From Xanthoparmelia taractica (Eukaryota > Ascomycota > Lecanoromycetes > Lecanorales > Parmeliaceae), in contig JANQBS010000077.1 of assembly GCA_033085395.1 (NCBI GenBank), positions 62,001 to 126,000 on the forward strand: a stretch of 64,000 nt of DNA, in the 5' to 3' direction. Shown piece by piece: positions 44,007 to 55,564 of the stretch. The notes beneath the pieces are model-generated. The model made no database searches, was not told the origin of the DNA, and saw only the letters and a program-made list of their open reading frames with translations. The position numbers and the translations under genes were made by a program. Each line of letters begins with the position of its first letter. Position 1 is the stretch's first letter.

Positions 44007-45875
44007 GATTTTCAACCCCGACAGTTGCCTGAGAGGGGGCTCTTTGATGTTAAGGCTGCTATGCTAAGGCTAAGAGCAACTTCTTTTTTGGCTCAGTCCG
44101 ACTACCTACGTTAAACGCGCAGAATCCTCCCCACCGTAAGCAATTTCCTACCGCTTGCTTCTAGCAGGCTGTCTCAGTCATCAGTGAAATCAGTTACCGA
44201 AGTGCAGACGAACGTGTAATATCTCCTTGACATTCTCTCAGTAAGAAGCGAGACTTCTTGTTTGTGACACCACCTGCCAGGCCTGTTGACCGCACGATTT
44301 ACGGTAGCAAAGGGTTCTTTGTATCCACAGAGAGACTGTCGAGCCGGTCAATCCAAGGCAATATTCCCTCCACATCTCAAAAGCGACTTACGCTGACCTA
44401 ATGTCAGCAGGAATTCCCCACCCCAATCTTCCATAACAAAGACCTGAGGGCAAATAGTCACTGAAGTCGAATTCACGATCAAGTCTCAGCTGATGAAGGT
44501 GCCCTATTAAGGTGCCGTTGTTGGCAATGTGCGCATGACGGAGGATGAGCTGATCTTGAACACCACCTTGGCTATCAGATACCCGGCCAGTCTATTACCG
44601 AAGGCAGGGCAAAACGCGGGCAGCTTGACCATCAAAGCGCCTGTATTACCACCGAAGCGGTGAATGTGCCAGATGCTGGCTTTTGTACCTTGGGGAAGCG
44701 TTTGTTTTTTGTACTGCGTAGTATGGCATCGATAGTCATCGGCTCTATGAAAGTAGCTATGAAAGTAGCGTAATCCGCTTAAAATGGGCAACGTGTGACA
44801 AGACGTCGTAGAGTATGGAGAAATTTAAAGTACCTTAGACAACAGAGCCTCAGGCATTCCCAACTATTACGCCCCGCGAAGATATGTTCAGAAGAGCCTT
44901 GTCCTACCGGATACATGCAGCGCCATCTTAAGGTAAGGCCACCACATGAATCAGGCCAAGGCTTACAATATTTCCCCACCCACTCCCTCCAAACTTTCAT
45001 CCTTTTGCGAACCACCTATTTCTCGCCGTTCACGTTGCCCGGTTCATAAGATGCCACTCTTTAGACCTTTGCTAGAACCCATATGTATGTAGCATCAATT
45101 CCACAGCCCCGCCCCTCTAAGACATGACGCGACTGGTAGGAAAGAATCAAGGCCTGGCAAAAGCCACCGCTCGAGGGAGCCGGGAACGGAAGCCCATCCA
45201 GATGGGAACTTCACGAGAAGCTCACCGGGATGGCCCTCAGCAAGCCGCCGTAGCGGAGCTCCCAGGTTGTAAAAATTAATTTTACTACTGATGATGGAGA
45301 AGAGCAAGCGAAGAATGAGCTTCAGACGGGTTTTGTAAGAAATTTTCGCAACGCGCTAGAGCGGGAGCTAGAATTAGTGAATGATACGCATATGACCGAG
45401 ATCATGGCTTCGTTAAAAGATGCTTGACTAAGGTATGGTATTGGTACGAGATCAAGGAACAGAGCCAAAAGCTTCCTCTCTCCTCCTTGAGGCATAACAT
45501 GCCTATTCGTTCTTGATTTCATTCGAACAAGTATCCTCATCCTGGCCCCATACCTATGTATCCTAGAGTCTGATTTTATAGAACAAGTCAGCCGCCAATC
45601 TTTTTCAAGGACTCTTCACCCTCTGGCTGTACAGGAAGGTGCGGAGATGTGAGTCTAAGGTCAGGTAAGCAACATTCGCCACTGGCCACTGTCATGCTTG
45701 ATATTGGGTAGCTGCGAGTATTTCCCTACAACCGCCTCCCATTTTCACTCAAACTCTTCTGGAATTTTGGTTGGTGGCCGAGAAGACACCACCCTTGCTT
45801 TGTGTGAATCATGGCGAATCGAAATCTGAAACGGTGAAATGAGGTTTGAGTCTCATACAGTTAATAAGTGTTCAT
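44007..45875. other. Intergenic, no supported gene
   Basis: 1.9 kb. Frames such as 44507-44791, 44779-45015, 45095-45307 and 45322-45540 (all minus) have no motifs, no start context and poor codon pattern. One TACCTTAG word at 44831-44838. Confidence 0.5.
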
Positions 45876-47385
45876 TCATTCCTCATCCTCATCCTCAATG
45901 ACCCTTCTTCTCTTTATCCTTCCGCCAGCAATCTCCTCGCTGTTCCTCTTCTTTGGTTTCTTCTCCTCCCTGTCCTCCTCTTCTCCTTCATCACCCATCT
46001 CAATCTCCTCCTCACTCTCCTCTCCAACTTCAGGCTCTTCGTCACTTCCCACCAAAAAGCCATCTTCCTCGTCATACTCGTCCTCCCTTGTGCGCCCTCT
46101 GCCTCGGAAGTCCTCTTCATCCTCACTGTACTCGCTATTACGACGTCTTGACTTCCGACTTTTCGGCTTGCCGATCCTTCCTTTTGTAGTGGCTATGCCG
46201 TCCTCGTCTTCCAAGCCGCCAATGGTAAGGCCAGCGCCAATTCCACCGGTACGCAAGCCTGAACGCTTGAGAATACTGTTGTTCCGAATGGATTCACGGT
46301 CTTGCTGCACCTGCATGCGGCGTTGCATTCTTGACTTTTCTTTTTCAGCTAATTCAGCCCTTTTCTTTGCAAGTTCCGGATCTTCATTGATGTTGATAAC
46401 TGCCAGGCCGCCTAACGACGTGTTCTTGTTGCCTTTCTGGGCAGCGGCTAAAGATTGCTGGAGGCGGGCTAGTGCCTCGTCGTCTTGGTCTGACGAAGAT
46501 TGGACCGCCAGCGACGCGGTGATATGATTCGTAAGGCGGACAATCTCGCCAAATTCGTGAGGAGCAGCGAGATAAGTATGAGAATCAAGACGGGAGTTGT
46601 AAGGGGCTGAGGCTTGGTAACGGCTACGGTTTACAGATGTTGGGGTCGGCTTGATTGGATTGCTTTGTGGTTGTGTGAGGGGCTTCGCAGCGAGTTCAAA
46701 CTGCTCCCGAGGATTCGATGCGAGTTGAAGGGTCAGTGAACCATCTGACCAGCGGAGAATGCGTGCATTAGACTGGGTTTTTCGGGGGTCGCTAGGTGAA
46801 TGTCTCCAGCGAATGGTATTGTTGGATGTCTGAGATGCAGAGAATGTGGATGAAGGTGGGTCGGAGGAATGATGATCAGTAGTCGGAGGTTTGAAGTTCT
46901 TCAGAGTGAAGCATTCGGGGTTGATGCCAATAAAGCTGGGCAACTGGAGCAGGTAGAGCTATTGCAAGCATTAGTACGAAATTTTACCCTTCAGTAAACC
47001 AAGCTTGGATGCATCTATACCTCGCCGTCACTAGGTTGTGGGACGGGATGACGGCCAATAGAGATATCCAAGATATTTGCCAAGCGATCATACGTCTCCT
47101 GTTCCTTGCCGTCTCCGTTGATGCCATCTTCAACATGATCGAGCCTGTCTTGATCGTCCCCAGAGTCTAGCTCGGCATCGTTAAGTTTGCGGCGTTTGTT
47201 ACTAACAGCCTCGGGACTGAGATCAACAAGTTAGATTTAATTTATCGAATCTCAGGGGCAGCCTCGTACCCAGATTGCTCGTCTTCCGATCCAGAGCCAA
47301 AAAGCCCACCGGCATCCTCGTCACTGAGTTGATCGTAGGGTTGGTCCTTATCGCTGGCTATGCTGACATCTTGCTCGTCAGACAT
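45876..47385 (-). CDS. LEO1: RNA polymerase II-associated Paf1 complex subunit Leo1
   Basis: Elongation factor of the Paf1 complex, acting on chromatin with RNA polymerase II. Exons 47385-47270, 47216-47021 and 46958-45876, 464 residues; introns 53 and 62 bases. The N-terminus is acidic (MSDEQDVSIASDKDQPYDQL, GSGSEDEQSG), then NKRRKLND. The Leo1 domain spans about residues 90-240: GRHPVPQPSDGELYLLQLPS, FIGINPECFTLKNF, NARILRWSDGSLTLQL, and TYLAAPHEFGEIVRLTNHI. The tail is a Lys/Arg and Glu/Asp-rich, RNA- and chromatin-interaction-type region ending DEDEE. The length matches fungal Leo1. Confidence 0.93.
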
Positions 47386-47900
47386 TCTAGGTTTCCGAAT
47401 ATTTTACGGTAAGTGAAACGTCTTGAATTGAGGTAGCTTGGTGCTGATTGGTTGCAGATGTAAATTCTTTGCGTTTGCTTGGAACGGATGAGGGTCGAGT
47501 TCCACTCTTTCTCAGTGGCAGATCTCCCAGTAGGTCAAGGATCGAAACAAGCGCTCTCTTTGTGGTGGTATAGAAGGTAGTCGAGTCATCTGTCATGGAT
47601 TCTCCGTAGTGATAGTGATAGTGAGAATCAATGAATTGATCTCGGAATAACACCTACCCCGAATGCCGGAACTACCTTAGACAAGCGAGGAGGCGCTTGT
47701 GGGCTAGCGTGGCTAGGTAAAGAGTAAGGGGCTGTCTTCAGAAAGAAGTGTATTCAGTCTCTCTTATATCACCAACATTCACACATATTACTGGCAGATG
47801 ACTAGCTCATCGCTGCATCAACTGGAAACTTGTCAACATTCATGCAGACTTGTCAATGTGATTAGAATTGAGCACACACCAACTGGTCTACCTGTTCATA
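47386..47900. other. Divergent promoter region
   Basis: Between the starts of LEO1 (minus) and the MOB gene (plus). A TACCTTAG copy is at 47673-47680. No gene. Confidence 0.5.
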
Positions 47901-49419
47901 ATGACTTCTTGGCTCCGTAATATGTAAGTCCTTCCATGATTGCATTTTCTATCGTTGATCATTTGTCTTGCTTTGGGCTACAAGACTTGCTTAGTCGGCT
48001 CACTAATTGATCAATGAATATTCCTTTCCGTGCTGCATTTCTCGTCCTGGATTCCTACCATTATGCCACTGCAGCACCTTCGGCTCTTTAATAATGCTTC
48101 TGTTGCTACTCAAATCCTCTGGTTGTTCCACAAATCACACGCGCTTTTCTTATCTGATTTCTGAAATTAATGGATTATCCTTTTTTTTTGTGGGTTAAAC
48201 AGAGCCTCTGCCTTCGAGTGGACACCTTCGTATCAATGCAACGAGCTTGCAGAATCCCTTTTTGATCTTGCAGTTAAAGCCGCCTTGCGTGAAGCAAGGG
48301 CTACAGTTCTCTCTATGGTATCAAGATGGATTGCTTAGCTCACTGACTCTGGTGTTCTACCTTAGGCGACAAGGCTTTAATCGTCAGAACGAAGGTACCG
48401 GAAATATCAATACGAGCCAGCAGAAAGCCAACGGCTCCCCCAATCCTTCGCCGACCGCCTTTTCTCCTACGATGCAACACCTCAATCAGTCTTCATCATT
48501 TCCAACCAACGCTAGCCCGAGCTCAGACAACGTCGCCAATAGTGCGGAACAACCCGCCACAGCTGAGCCGCCTAAATTTTTCTTTCGAGAAAAGTACGCT
48601 AAGTTGGGGGTGAAAGGCAACTTTATGCCTTTAGCGGCTCAGCCTGCAAATGTGGACCTTGCGGATTGGCTCGCTCACCAAAGTCTGTGGACTCATTGAC
48701 ACTCTCTTCTAACTACGGATTTGCTAATACATAGTTGTACAGCCGTTGAGAACTACCGCATTGTCTCGACCATTGGACAATGCATCCAGGAGACAGACCA
48801 CAACACTGGAAAACCAGTGTGCAATTCCGACTCCTGCCCGAAAATGGCTGCTGGACGGTGGGATTATCCGATGACCTATGAGGAGATAATACTTTTTCTG
48901 ACCTTCGACAGCCACACGTATACCTGGCTGGACCACAAGAAAGATCCGGTACCAGTATCGGCACCGCAGTATATCCACCTCGTCCAGAGGTGGATGAATG
49001 GCAAGATTCACGATCCCAAAGCATTCCCGACTGAGGCTCCTGCGGGATCTGCGGGTACGAACGCGCCCGGCGCCGTAAATACTGATGGTCGCGATTGGAT
49101 AGGCAAGAGCGCAGGCTTTCCGGAAACGTTCCTCCACGACTGCCGCACATGCTTTCGTCAAATTTTCCGCATCTACGCGCATCTCTATCATTCTCATTGG
49201 ATTGACCCTTTCTGGCACCTGAGCGGGCAAAACAATGGACAAGGTTGGACTGACCTCAATTCTTGCTTCGTCCACTTTTGTACGGTCGCCAAACTCTACG
49301 GCCTTCTCGCGGACAGGGATGCGGAGCCGATGCAACCTTTGATTGACATTTGGGTTGCCAACGGGTCTATTCCTGCCGACGCAGCGAACAGCGCTTGCGC
49401 TGTTGTTCCACCCCAATAG
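47901..49419 (+). CDS. MOB-family kinase activator (Mob1/phocein domain)
   Basis: Co-activator of NDR/LATS-type kinases in growth and polarity. Exons 47901-47923, 48366-48682, 48743-48857 and 48912-49419, 320 residues. The first exon codes only MTSWLRNM, followed by a 442-base intron; the phase works (codon AT|G) but this join is less certain than the others. An unstructured Ser/Pro/Asn-rich leader follows (about 8-85). The MOB domain starts FFFREKYAKLGVKGNFM, with ADWLAHQTVENYRIV, the zinc Cys pair VCNSDSCPKMAAGR, HTYTWLDHKKDP and, after a Gly/Ala-rich insert, RQIFRIYAHLYHSHW holding the zinc His residues. Closer to Mob2-like than Mob1-like by eye, but the subtype is not certain. The last intron (GTGGGA donor) must be removed to restore the core. 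Confidence 0.85.
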
Positions 49420-52400
49420 GTAGCGAAAGGCAAGGGCGACTGAGCATAGTAAATTAGCGGTGCTTAGCGTACGGGGTTTTGTTGCATAGCAAGCGATATG
49501 GCGGACTCACGATTATCTTATGATCTCTCATTACTAAGCGGAGGAATCATCTGATAGATAATGCGGACGCCAATTTCGAAGCAAGTCAAAGGTACAGCCT
49601 CGATGACTTACAACCCGCTTTATGGGCTTTACAGCATACAACATTCAAAGAATCTAAGCGTGTCGCGCAAAGGCTGCACGTAGATAAGAAGGCTTCTAAT
49701 TTTGTTTCGTGCCGGTCTCTCGGCGCATGTGGATATCCCAAACCCTTGCAAAGTCGCCGGCGATGGCCTTATAAAGATGGCGAACGCCACAAGGTCAATA
49801 GGTTCCCAAGTCTTCCGGCCGAAACACTATGTCTCGTGTTCTCACTTGTCTTCTCCAATGGCTATCTTCCTAAAGTCTCCATTCCTACCCCATACTCCTT
49901 TCCTACCTGCTCCTTTTCCTCTTGCATTTTGAAGCACTTGCCGGGAATTGCTCTTCGACATACGTTTCGTACAGCATAAAATGTCCCGCTTTTCTCTCGC
50001 TTCTTCTATACTAAGCTTTCTGGACTTTCAATTGAACGCGGCGCCTCAATGACTACTGGTGGTTTCGCGATCCCGACTCGAATAGACCAGAGAGCAAGGC
50101 CAAGAACATAGGCCAGTCAGCATGGTAGCTCCATAGTATCAGCATCAACGGATGCCAGACGATCCCGCGGAGCCGTTGTTGCATGACAATGAACCGGGTA
50201 CTCGAGCTATCGAGGATTCAGGCCTCCCCCAAGTCCAGAATCTGAGTCTACCAACTAGCAATTAAAGGTTTTACGTGGGCCGCTACTGACTCATAAGGAC
50301 ATGCGAACGGCTAGACTCTAAGGTCCCTATATAGCATGGAAGTGTTTTCATCGTCGCTAACCTGGGTTCGGCCCAACTAGTCCTAAAGCTTCAGTGCCTC
50401 GGCGTCCAGAATCAGACGAGCCAGACGAGCCAGAAGAGCCGGAGCAGCTTCCCTTCCCCAAATAGCATTGGCGAGCGTTGAATTGTACGCAAGCGATCGA
50501 CTTCCATGTCATGTGGATAACGTTTCTGGCGTAAAGCTCTATTTAGACCCAGTCAAGGCGTCCTGGCGGTTTGCCATGGATCTTGACCTTTAGGATTGCG
50601 AAGCACACTACGAAGCACGCTGGTAGTATGTACAGACAAACGTACAGTCTTCAGGCAGCAAACCTGAATCATTACTGTCCCATACCTTTGTCGAGCTGTC
50701 GGCCTCGAGTCCATGCGTATCATGTTTCATTCCTGCAATGGTCTCTCTGTTGGAGCAGATAAGGATGAACGTTCAGGACCCGCATTGAGGAACCCTGTTC
50801 TCCATGTCCACGCACGGAAAACATTCCCTACTATGATAGGAAAAAATTCGGACCTATTATAAGGGTGTGAGGGTTGTCAGCCTTCTGGATGCTTAATCAG
50901 GCATTATGAAGCCACCTGCGACTCATATTCTACCCCTTTTCAAATCGACTTTGCTCCATTCGCATTGCCTTTGGAACTGAGGAGGTGTTTCGAACCCTTA
51001 CTTGCCAAAGTTTGTGCTATAATCAAGTCTTGCAACGGAGAAAGTTGACGAGTACAGGTGCGATGGTTTTTGACGGAGTCATTCTCGAATGCTAGAAGCC
51101 AGATTCCACAGTACATGTTTGGGACGATCACGGTAGGCCAGCTCACTCTTATGTCTCCTCCATTCCAGCTACTCAACTAAAGCTAACAGAACAAATATTG
51201 TTGATGGGGTTGGACGATACACAGACAATATTGTGAAACACGCTGTCTTCCGCGGTATCGGCCAATATTCCCCCTGAAGTATTACTGCCTCTTCTGGCGG
51301 TACATGCCACCTCCCAAATTCTCACTCACTACCGCTACTACGCAAACAAAGCAGTCCCGAAACTTTGTAGATGACCATCGGATACATTCCTGCCATGTGG
51401 AGCTTTTCTTTCTCGAGTGACAGTATGAAGACGAGCTTCATCATAGGAGAATGACATAACCTGCCTGTTTCAGGACACTCCCGTTCTCTCTCTCTATATA
51501 TGCGCCTTCCTCGGTGTTGGCGCCCGTGCTGGGGTCTATTGTCTGGACCACGACACTCCTAGAACGCCAATGAAGATCGTGGAAAAGATACCTGGAGACT
51601 CGACTTAGTCAATATATGATGCTTAGGAGACATCACGCGGCGGTCATCAGTATCGGTCCGTTGGAGTCCTTTAGTTCGGTCCACGTCGATGACAATGGCA
51701 TTAGTAAAGGTCATGAGCCATTATCAATACACTCGCAGGTGAAACAAATCGCAAAGAACGGGCATTTCCGCCGCATCATAGCGAAGAAGCTGCAGGCGCG
51801 CAGCATCCTGCGGAAGTGGAGTAGGCCAAGAGCCAATGCCTGGAGGATTGGACGTGTGCTACGGATTAGAAGTGGATCGTCGCAATTGAAAGGGGAGGAC
51901 GGAGAGCCATGGATTTAAGAGCAAATTAGGAGCTTCAGCAGCATCGGAAACAATATTACTTCAAGCTGACGGTCTCTCTTAACGCCATTGAGTCCGATTC
52001 GACGTTAGGGCTTATCATGGGGCTCAGGAGAATTGATCCGTGTTCTCCAGCTCCGGCACTTTCTACACAAGGGTGGAGGGTTTGCGTCTCTCTGGCAGCG
52101 TCGACACTTAGGAAAGGTGCATAGGACGGAGCTTCGTTGCACATTTGCGAAGCTGATCGCGGATCTGTCTATTCTCTGACCCACTCGATGGATAGCCTTT
52201 AACAAATTCGTCCCATCCTCTTCTAAATTGCTGCCTTCCAACTGAATCGAGCTGTCGATGACATTATATCGGACCTTGTAAGCGATCCCTGAACGACAAC
52301 GGGACTCTCCCCCTTCCCCAATTTATCAGACCTCGAGTGCAAGGTATACATCATCTAATTTTGGACAGTCTTTGTGGCTAGATGATGTTTTCACAGCAAT

Positions 52401-52548
52401 TGCGGTTCCAAAAGCTGCTGAAAAGCGTCAAAAGCTGCCTCCTTTAAGTCGTTATCGTTTCAGCGCCTGGCGCAATTTGGGCCATCAATGATGACACTTC
52501 GTCGAACAGCTCGAGAGTACGGATCTCCAACCGTGCAAAGGCGAGACC
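49420..52548. other. Gene-poor stretch, 3.1 kb
   Basis: Between the MOB and rhomboid genes. Frames up to 100 codons exist (50940-51176 minus, 51616-51918 plus, 52005-52241 minus) but none has conserved motifs, good start context or matching splice sites. Composition is normal rather than RIP-like. Near 50405-50445 is a short run of CGAGCCAGA units. It may hold untranslated regions, noncoding transcripts or a decayed gene. Confidence 0.5.
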
Positions 52549-54250
52549 TCAAATGTTGCCAAAGTCCTTTGTGAAGAAATGTTTTCTCTCAGCAGTCTTC
52601 CATTTAGGATCCGTGGACCGGATAAGTGCGCCAGCACCAATACCTGTTAAATAACCGGACAGGTGGCCCATGTGGTCGACCCCTGGCCTTCCTGTATTGA
52701 GTAATTTGGCAGGCCTAATTCCCCACTTGCGCAGGCTCATCACTTCTAGTAGTATAAGGACCGCGAGCACAACTCCTGTATCTATTCCCCGGGTCCATTC
52801 TGGTGGTAAGAAAGGAAGTGTGATGTTTTGGCTACACGAGTATTAGACCAAGTCGAAATCGCTCTCACAGCATACAGCTTACCCTTCATGGAGAACGCAA
52901 GATGTCCCAATAAGCGCGGTTACAACACCACTAGCTCCTAGCGTACTGGTACCGAGGAAATTTCTCATAACATAGACAACCATGGGTACGTATGCTGCAA
53001 TCACTGCGCTGGAAAAGTAGAGAGCTAGAAATGGCCCACGACCAATATCGTCGTGTACTGTTTAGCATGGTTAGCCCCAGCGTATTGAGGAAGAGGCTTG
53101 GATCAGACATACGGCGAGTGCCAATGAGCCATATAGGGATCATATTTGAGAGCAGATGAGTAAAGGACTGGTGGCTAAAACAAGCCATGAGCATTGACAT
53201 TGCATACGGATACATGGGCACCACGAGGAAGTTTCTGTTCAGGAATTTCCAAAAAGGCGGTACCCTCCACAGAATGAAGACTGCAACATTAAGGCCAATA
53301 AGAGCGATTACGGTGGCAGCAGCTAGTGGCAGATCTGGAAAAAGTCGCGCTTTAAGGGAAGGCTGCTTGTAGTTTTGTGCAAACAAAAGGGCAACAATTA
53401 CAACGGCGGCAGTGACAAGACCAGATGGTATTAGTCTCGCCGATATTGACATCTCTGGGAGTTCCTTCATTTGTGCTTTGTCTCGATATCTTCGAACCCA
53501 TTCTGGCTCGGGGCGTAGCTGGACGAGGGCTGTTCCATCTCTTACTGTAATCCTTCGCTCCTCCTTAGAATTTTCTTTTGGTACACTCGTTTGGCCTTCT
53601 GGCTTTTCTGCTCTTTCTTCTTCAAGTCTTTTTTTCTTCTCTTGTATGAGCTTTTCGAACTGAGATACTGCGTGAGGACTTTTGTCAATATTCGTTTGCG
53701 GTAGACGAAATTCCCGGTCCGCCTCCCTATCTATGCGTGCGATGATGGCCGCATCCTCATCAATAGGATATTTTGCGCGAAGATATGTCAGACCTCTGGC
53801 TATCAAGGCATCTGGATATGGCAACTTCTGGTCCAGAGTTCCTCCATGTCTCTGCTCTTGTAGACGTTCCAGGAGGTCATTGCCATCCTTCCGGCCTACC
53901 TTGCGTCTGAATATTGCATTGATCTTAGCTTGGGACAATTGAGCCTCGTTTTGAGCAGCTTTCTGCCTCGGTGGCTCCTCCACTTTGCTCTTCCACAGGC
54001 TTACGCATCTTGCCTGTACAGTCGGTTGGGGGGGAAAGGCATAAAGAGCGCTCTTTGGCCTCACAGTGCATGTTTGGAGAGGTAGGGCTAGTGAGCACTT
54101 GAAAGACCCATGTATACTATGGAAATGCTGCTTTGACAGGCTTGAAGGGTTGAGGGTCTCCCGCAGTGTTGCGATACTTGCTCGTCCGATCGGACAGGCA
54201 TGTAAGCCAAGGCGACAAGATTGCCATGTCAGCGGGAAGACAGTAGTCAT
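52549..54250 (-). CDS. Mitochondrial rhomboid protease (Pcp1/PARL type)
   Basis: Intramembrane serine protease, probably in the inner mitochondrial membrane. Exons 54250-53113, 53057-52883 and 52831-52549, 531 residues, phases 1 and 2. A longer in-frame start at 54391 would add 47 odd residues; 54250 is preferred because it starts a Ser/Arg-rich leader. A charged region follows (about 100-290; many Glu/Lys), then the spans: SGLVTAAVVIVALLFAQNY, LAAATVIALIGLNVAVFIL, the conserved FSHQSFTHLLSNMIPIWLIG (His and Asn), the catalytic Ser in TLGASGVVTAL, and the catalytic His in VDHMGHLSGYLTG. This is the standard rhomboid dyad. Introns 55 and 51 bases. Confidence 0.9.
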
Positions 54251-54534
54251 ATCACGCCTTTCACACGTTTCGCGCTTTTCGCGCCGCGAGTAGTATAAGT
54301 ACAGAGACGATTGACGATGATCCACGGAACAGCTTACATGCCAAGAATAGAAGGGCTTTACCCAGCGCGGCCAAGCCCCTACTCCAGCCACCTAGCCCTA
54401 ACTCAACCCTACCCTAAGCAAATTGACATATTAGGGCTGGATTAGAGCTAGGTGGCCGCACGATGGGTTTTGGCCACATTAACTCGCCCAGGTATTCACA
54501 TAAGCGTTGAGTCTCTGCCCGCGACACTTCCCCA
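54251..54534. promoter_or_regulatory. Divergent promoter between rhomboid and TMA17-like genes
   Basis: 284 bases separating two start codons that face away from each other, with CTAGCCCTAACTCAACCC and TTAGGGCTGGATTAGAGC-like near-palindromic words around 54395-54450. Likely shared regulatory DNA; specific sites cannot be assigned. Confidence 0.45.
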
Positions 54535-55008
54535 ATGTCCTCCGATGCCACTCCAATAACACCTGAGCGCTTCGCGGAAGCCATCAAAGAGCTCCCTCTT
54601 GCAAATCTGCACTTCAAAGCGGCCGAAATTCGCAACTCGATTGCACACCTCGTTTCATCGAACCAGCAATTGCAACCATTTGCAGACGAGGGAGATTATG
54701 ATTGTGCCGGTGCCATTCAGGAGAACCTATTGGTTGTTCAGAGGATGAAGGAGCGGATTTTGCTGCTGAAAGGGGAAGTTGAGGGCAGAGGCTCCAAGTG
54801 GGCTGAAGAGGCACCAAGGCCAGAGATTGTCGAGTCAAACGGGTATGCCAGCGTCGAAGAGGTTAGGGTGGCCTCGCAACCAATCCATGGAGTGTCAAGT
54901 ACACGGCCTTCTGGTGGACGGTGTGGAGATGAAGAGCTCGCCCAAAGACTAAGGGAGCAGATGGAAGAAGTTGATGACAACGAGGCTCACGATAGTGTGC
55001 ACCTGTGA
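54535..55008 (+). CDS. TMA17/ADC17-like proteasome-assembly chaperone candidate
   Basis: Intronless, 157 residues. The first 90 residues are helical: TPERFAEAIKELPLANLHFK, AAEIRNSIAHLVSSNQQLQP, then a short acidic loop and AIQENLLVVQRMKERILLLK. The order F-x2-AI-x-L, E-I-x-NSI-x-HL, SN-x2-L, and a second helix pairing back resembles yeast Tma17/Adc17, the stress chaperone that pairs ATPases of the 19S proteasome; this match is from memory of the family and is moderate. The tail is Ser/Gly-rich then acidic (LAQRLREQMEEVDDNE). The start ATG follows CTTCCCCA, a good context. Confidence 0.6.
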   Translation: MSSDATPITPERFAEAIKELPLANLHFKAAEIRNSIAHLVSSNQQLQPFADEGDYDCAGAIQENLLVVQRMKERILLLKGEVEGRGSKWAEEAPRPEIVESNGYASVEEVRVASQPIHGVSSTRPSGGRCGDEELAQRLREQMEEVDDNEAHDSVHL

Positions 55009-55564
55009 GAGGGATTGGTACATTGATTATTCAGGAACTGGATATGGCCAAGCATTACATATGATCTGAATGAAGAGCTCTTATAAGGGAAGGGGGTGTG
55101 AGTTGCCAATAATGACTCGCGACTTGCCATCTTTGTGAGTGGATAGACTTGTGTCGGAGTCCCGCGCCACGTTGGTGCCAGTACTTTCGTGCCGGATAAA
55201 CATCACTAAACAGCCTTTGCAAAGGTAATTGGGCGCTCACAAAAGAGGAGTCCAAGCACGTCTACAGTCTTAGCGGCGTTTGTTCCAATCTTCCTCTCTC
55301 CCAGATACGTGGCAGTGGGCAAGGGAGTCAGTCCAAAACTTGACCGTATGCATGATACCCAGAATCGTTGATACTGTTCGATCGGGCAAGCCTTCACGTC
55401 TTCATTTCCTGGGTCTCTAAACCCTTTGCCGAACTCCCCAAGGGAGAAAAAGATAATGATTAGTTGGCTGAATAGCAAAGATCTATGCTTCTACGACCGT
55501 CTTTTCGTTCATGTTGAAGCAAGTTTTGTGTTACGGTAAACATCGTGATTTGTAGTAGCAAGGT
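55009..55564. other. Intergenic, convergent 3' flanks
   Basis: 3' regions of the TMA17-like and verprolin genes. Minus-strand frames at 55055-55478 are not supported. Confidence 0.5.

Noticed and set aside
44507..45540. Several 70-95 codon minus-strand frames
   Set aside because: Chance frames: no start context, no conserved motif, poor third-position pattern.
45868..46527. 219-codon Ser/Leu-rich plus-strand frame
   Set aside because: Antisense of the acidic, Lys-rich tail of LEO1.
48724..49416. 230-codon minus-strand frame over the MOB gene
   Set aside because: Antisense of a clear MOB domain; no motifs of its own.
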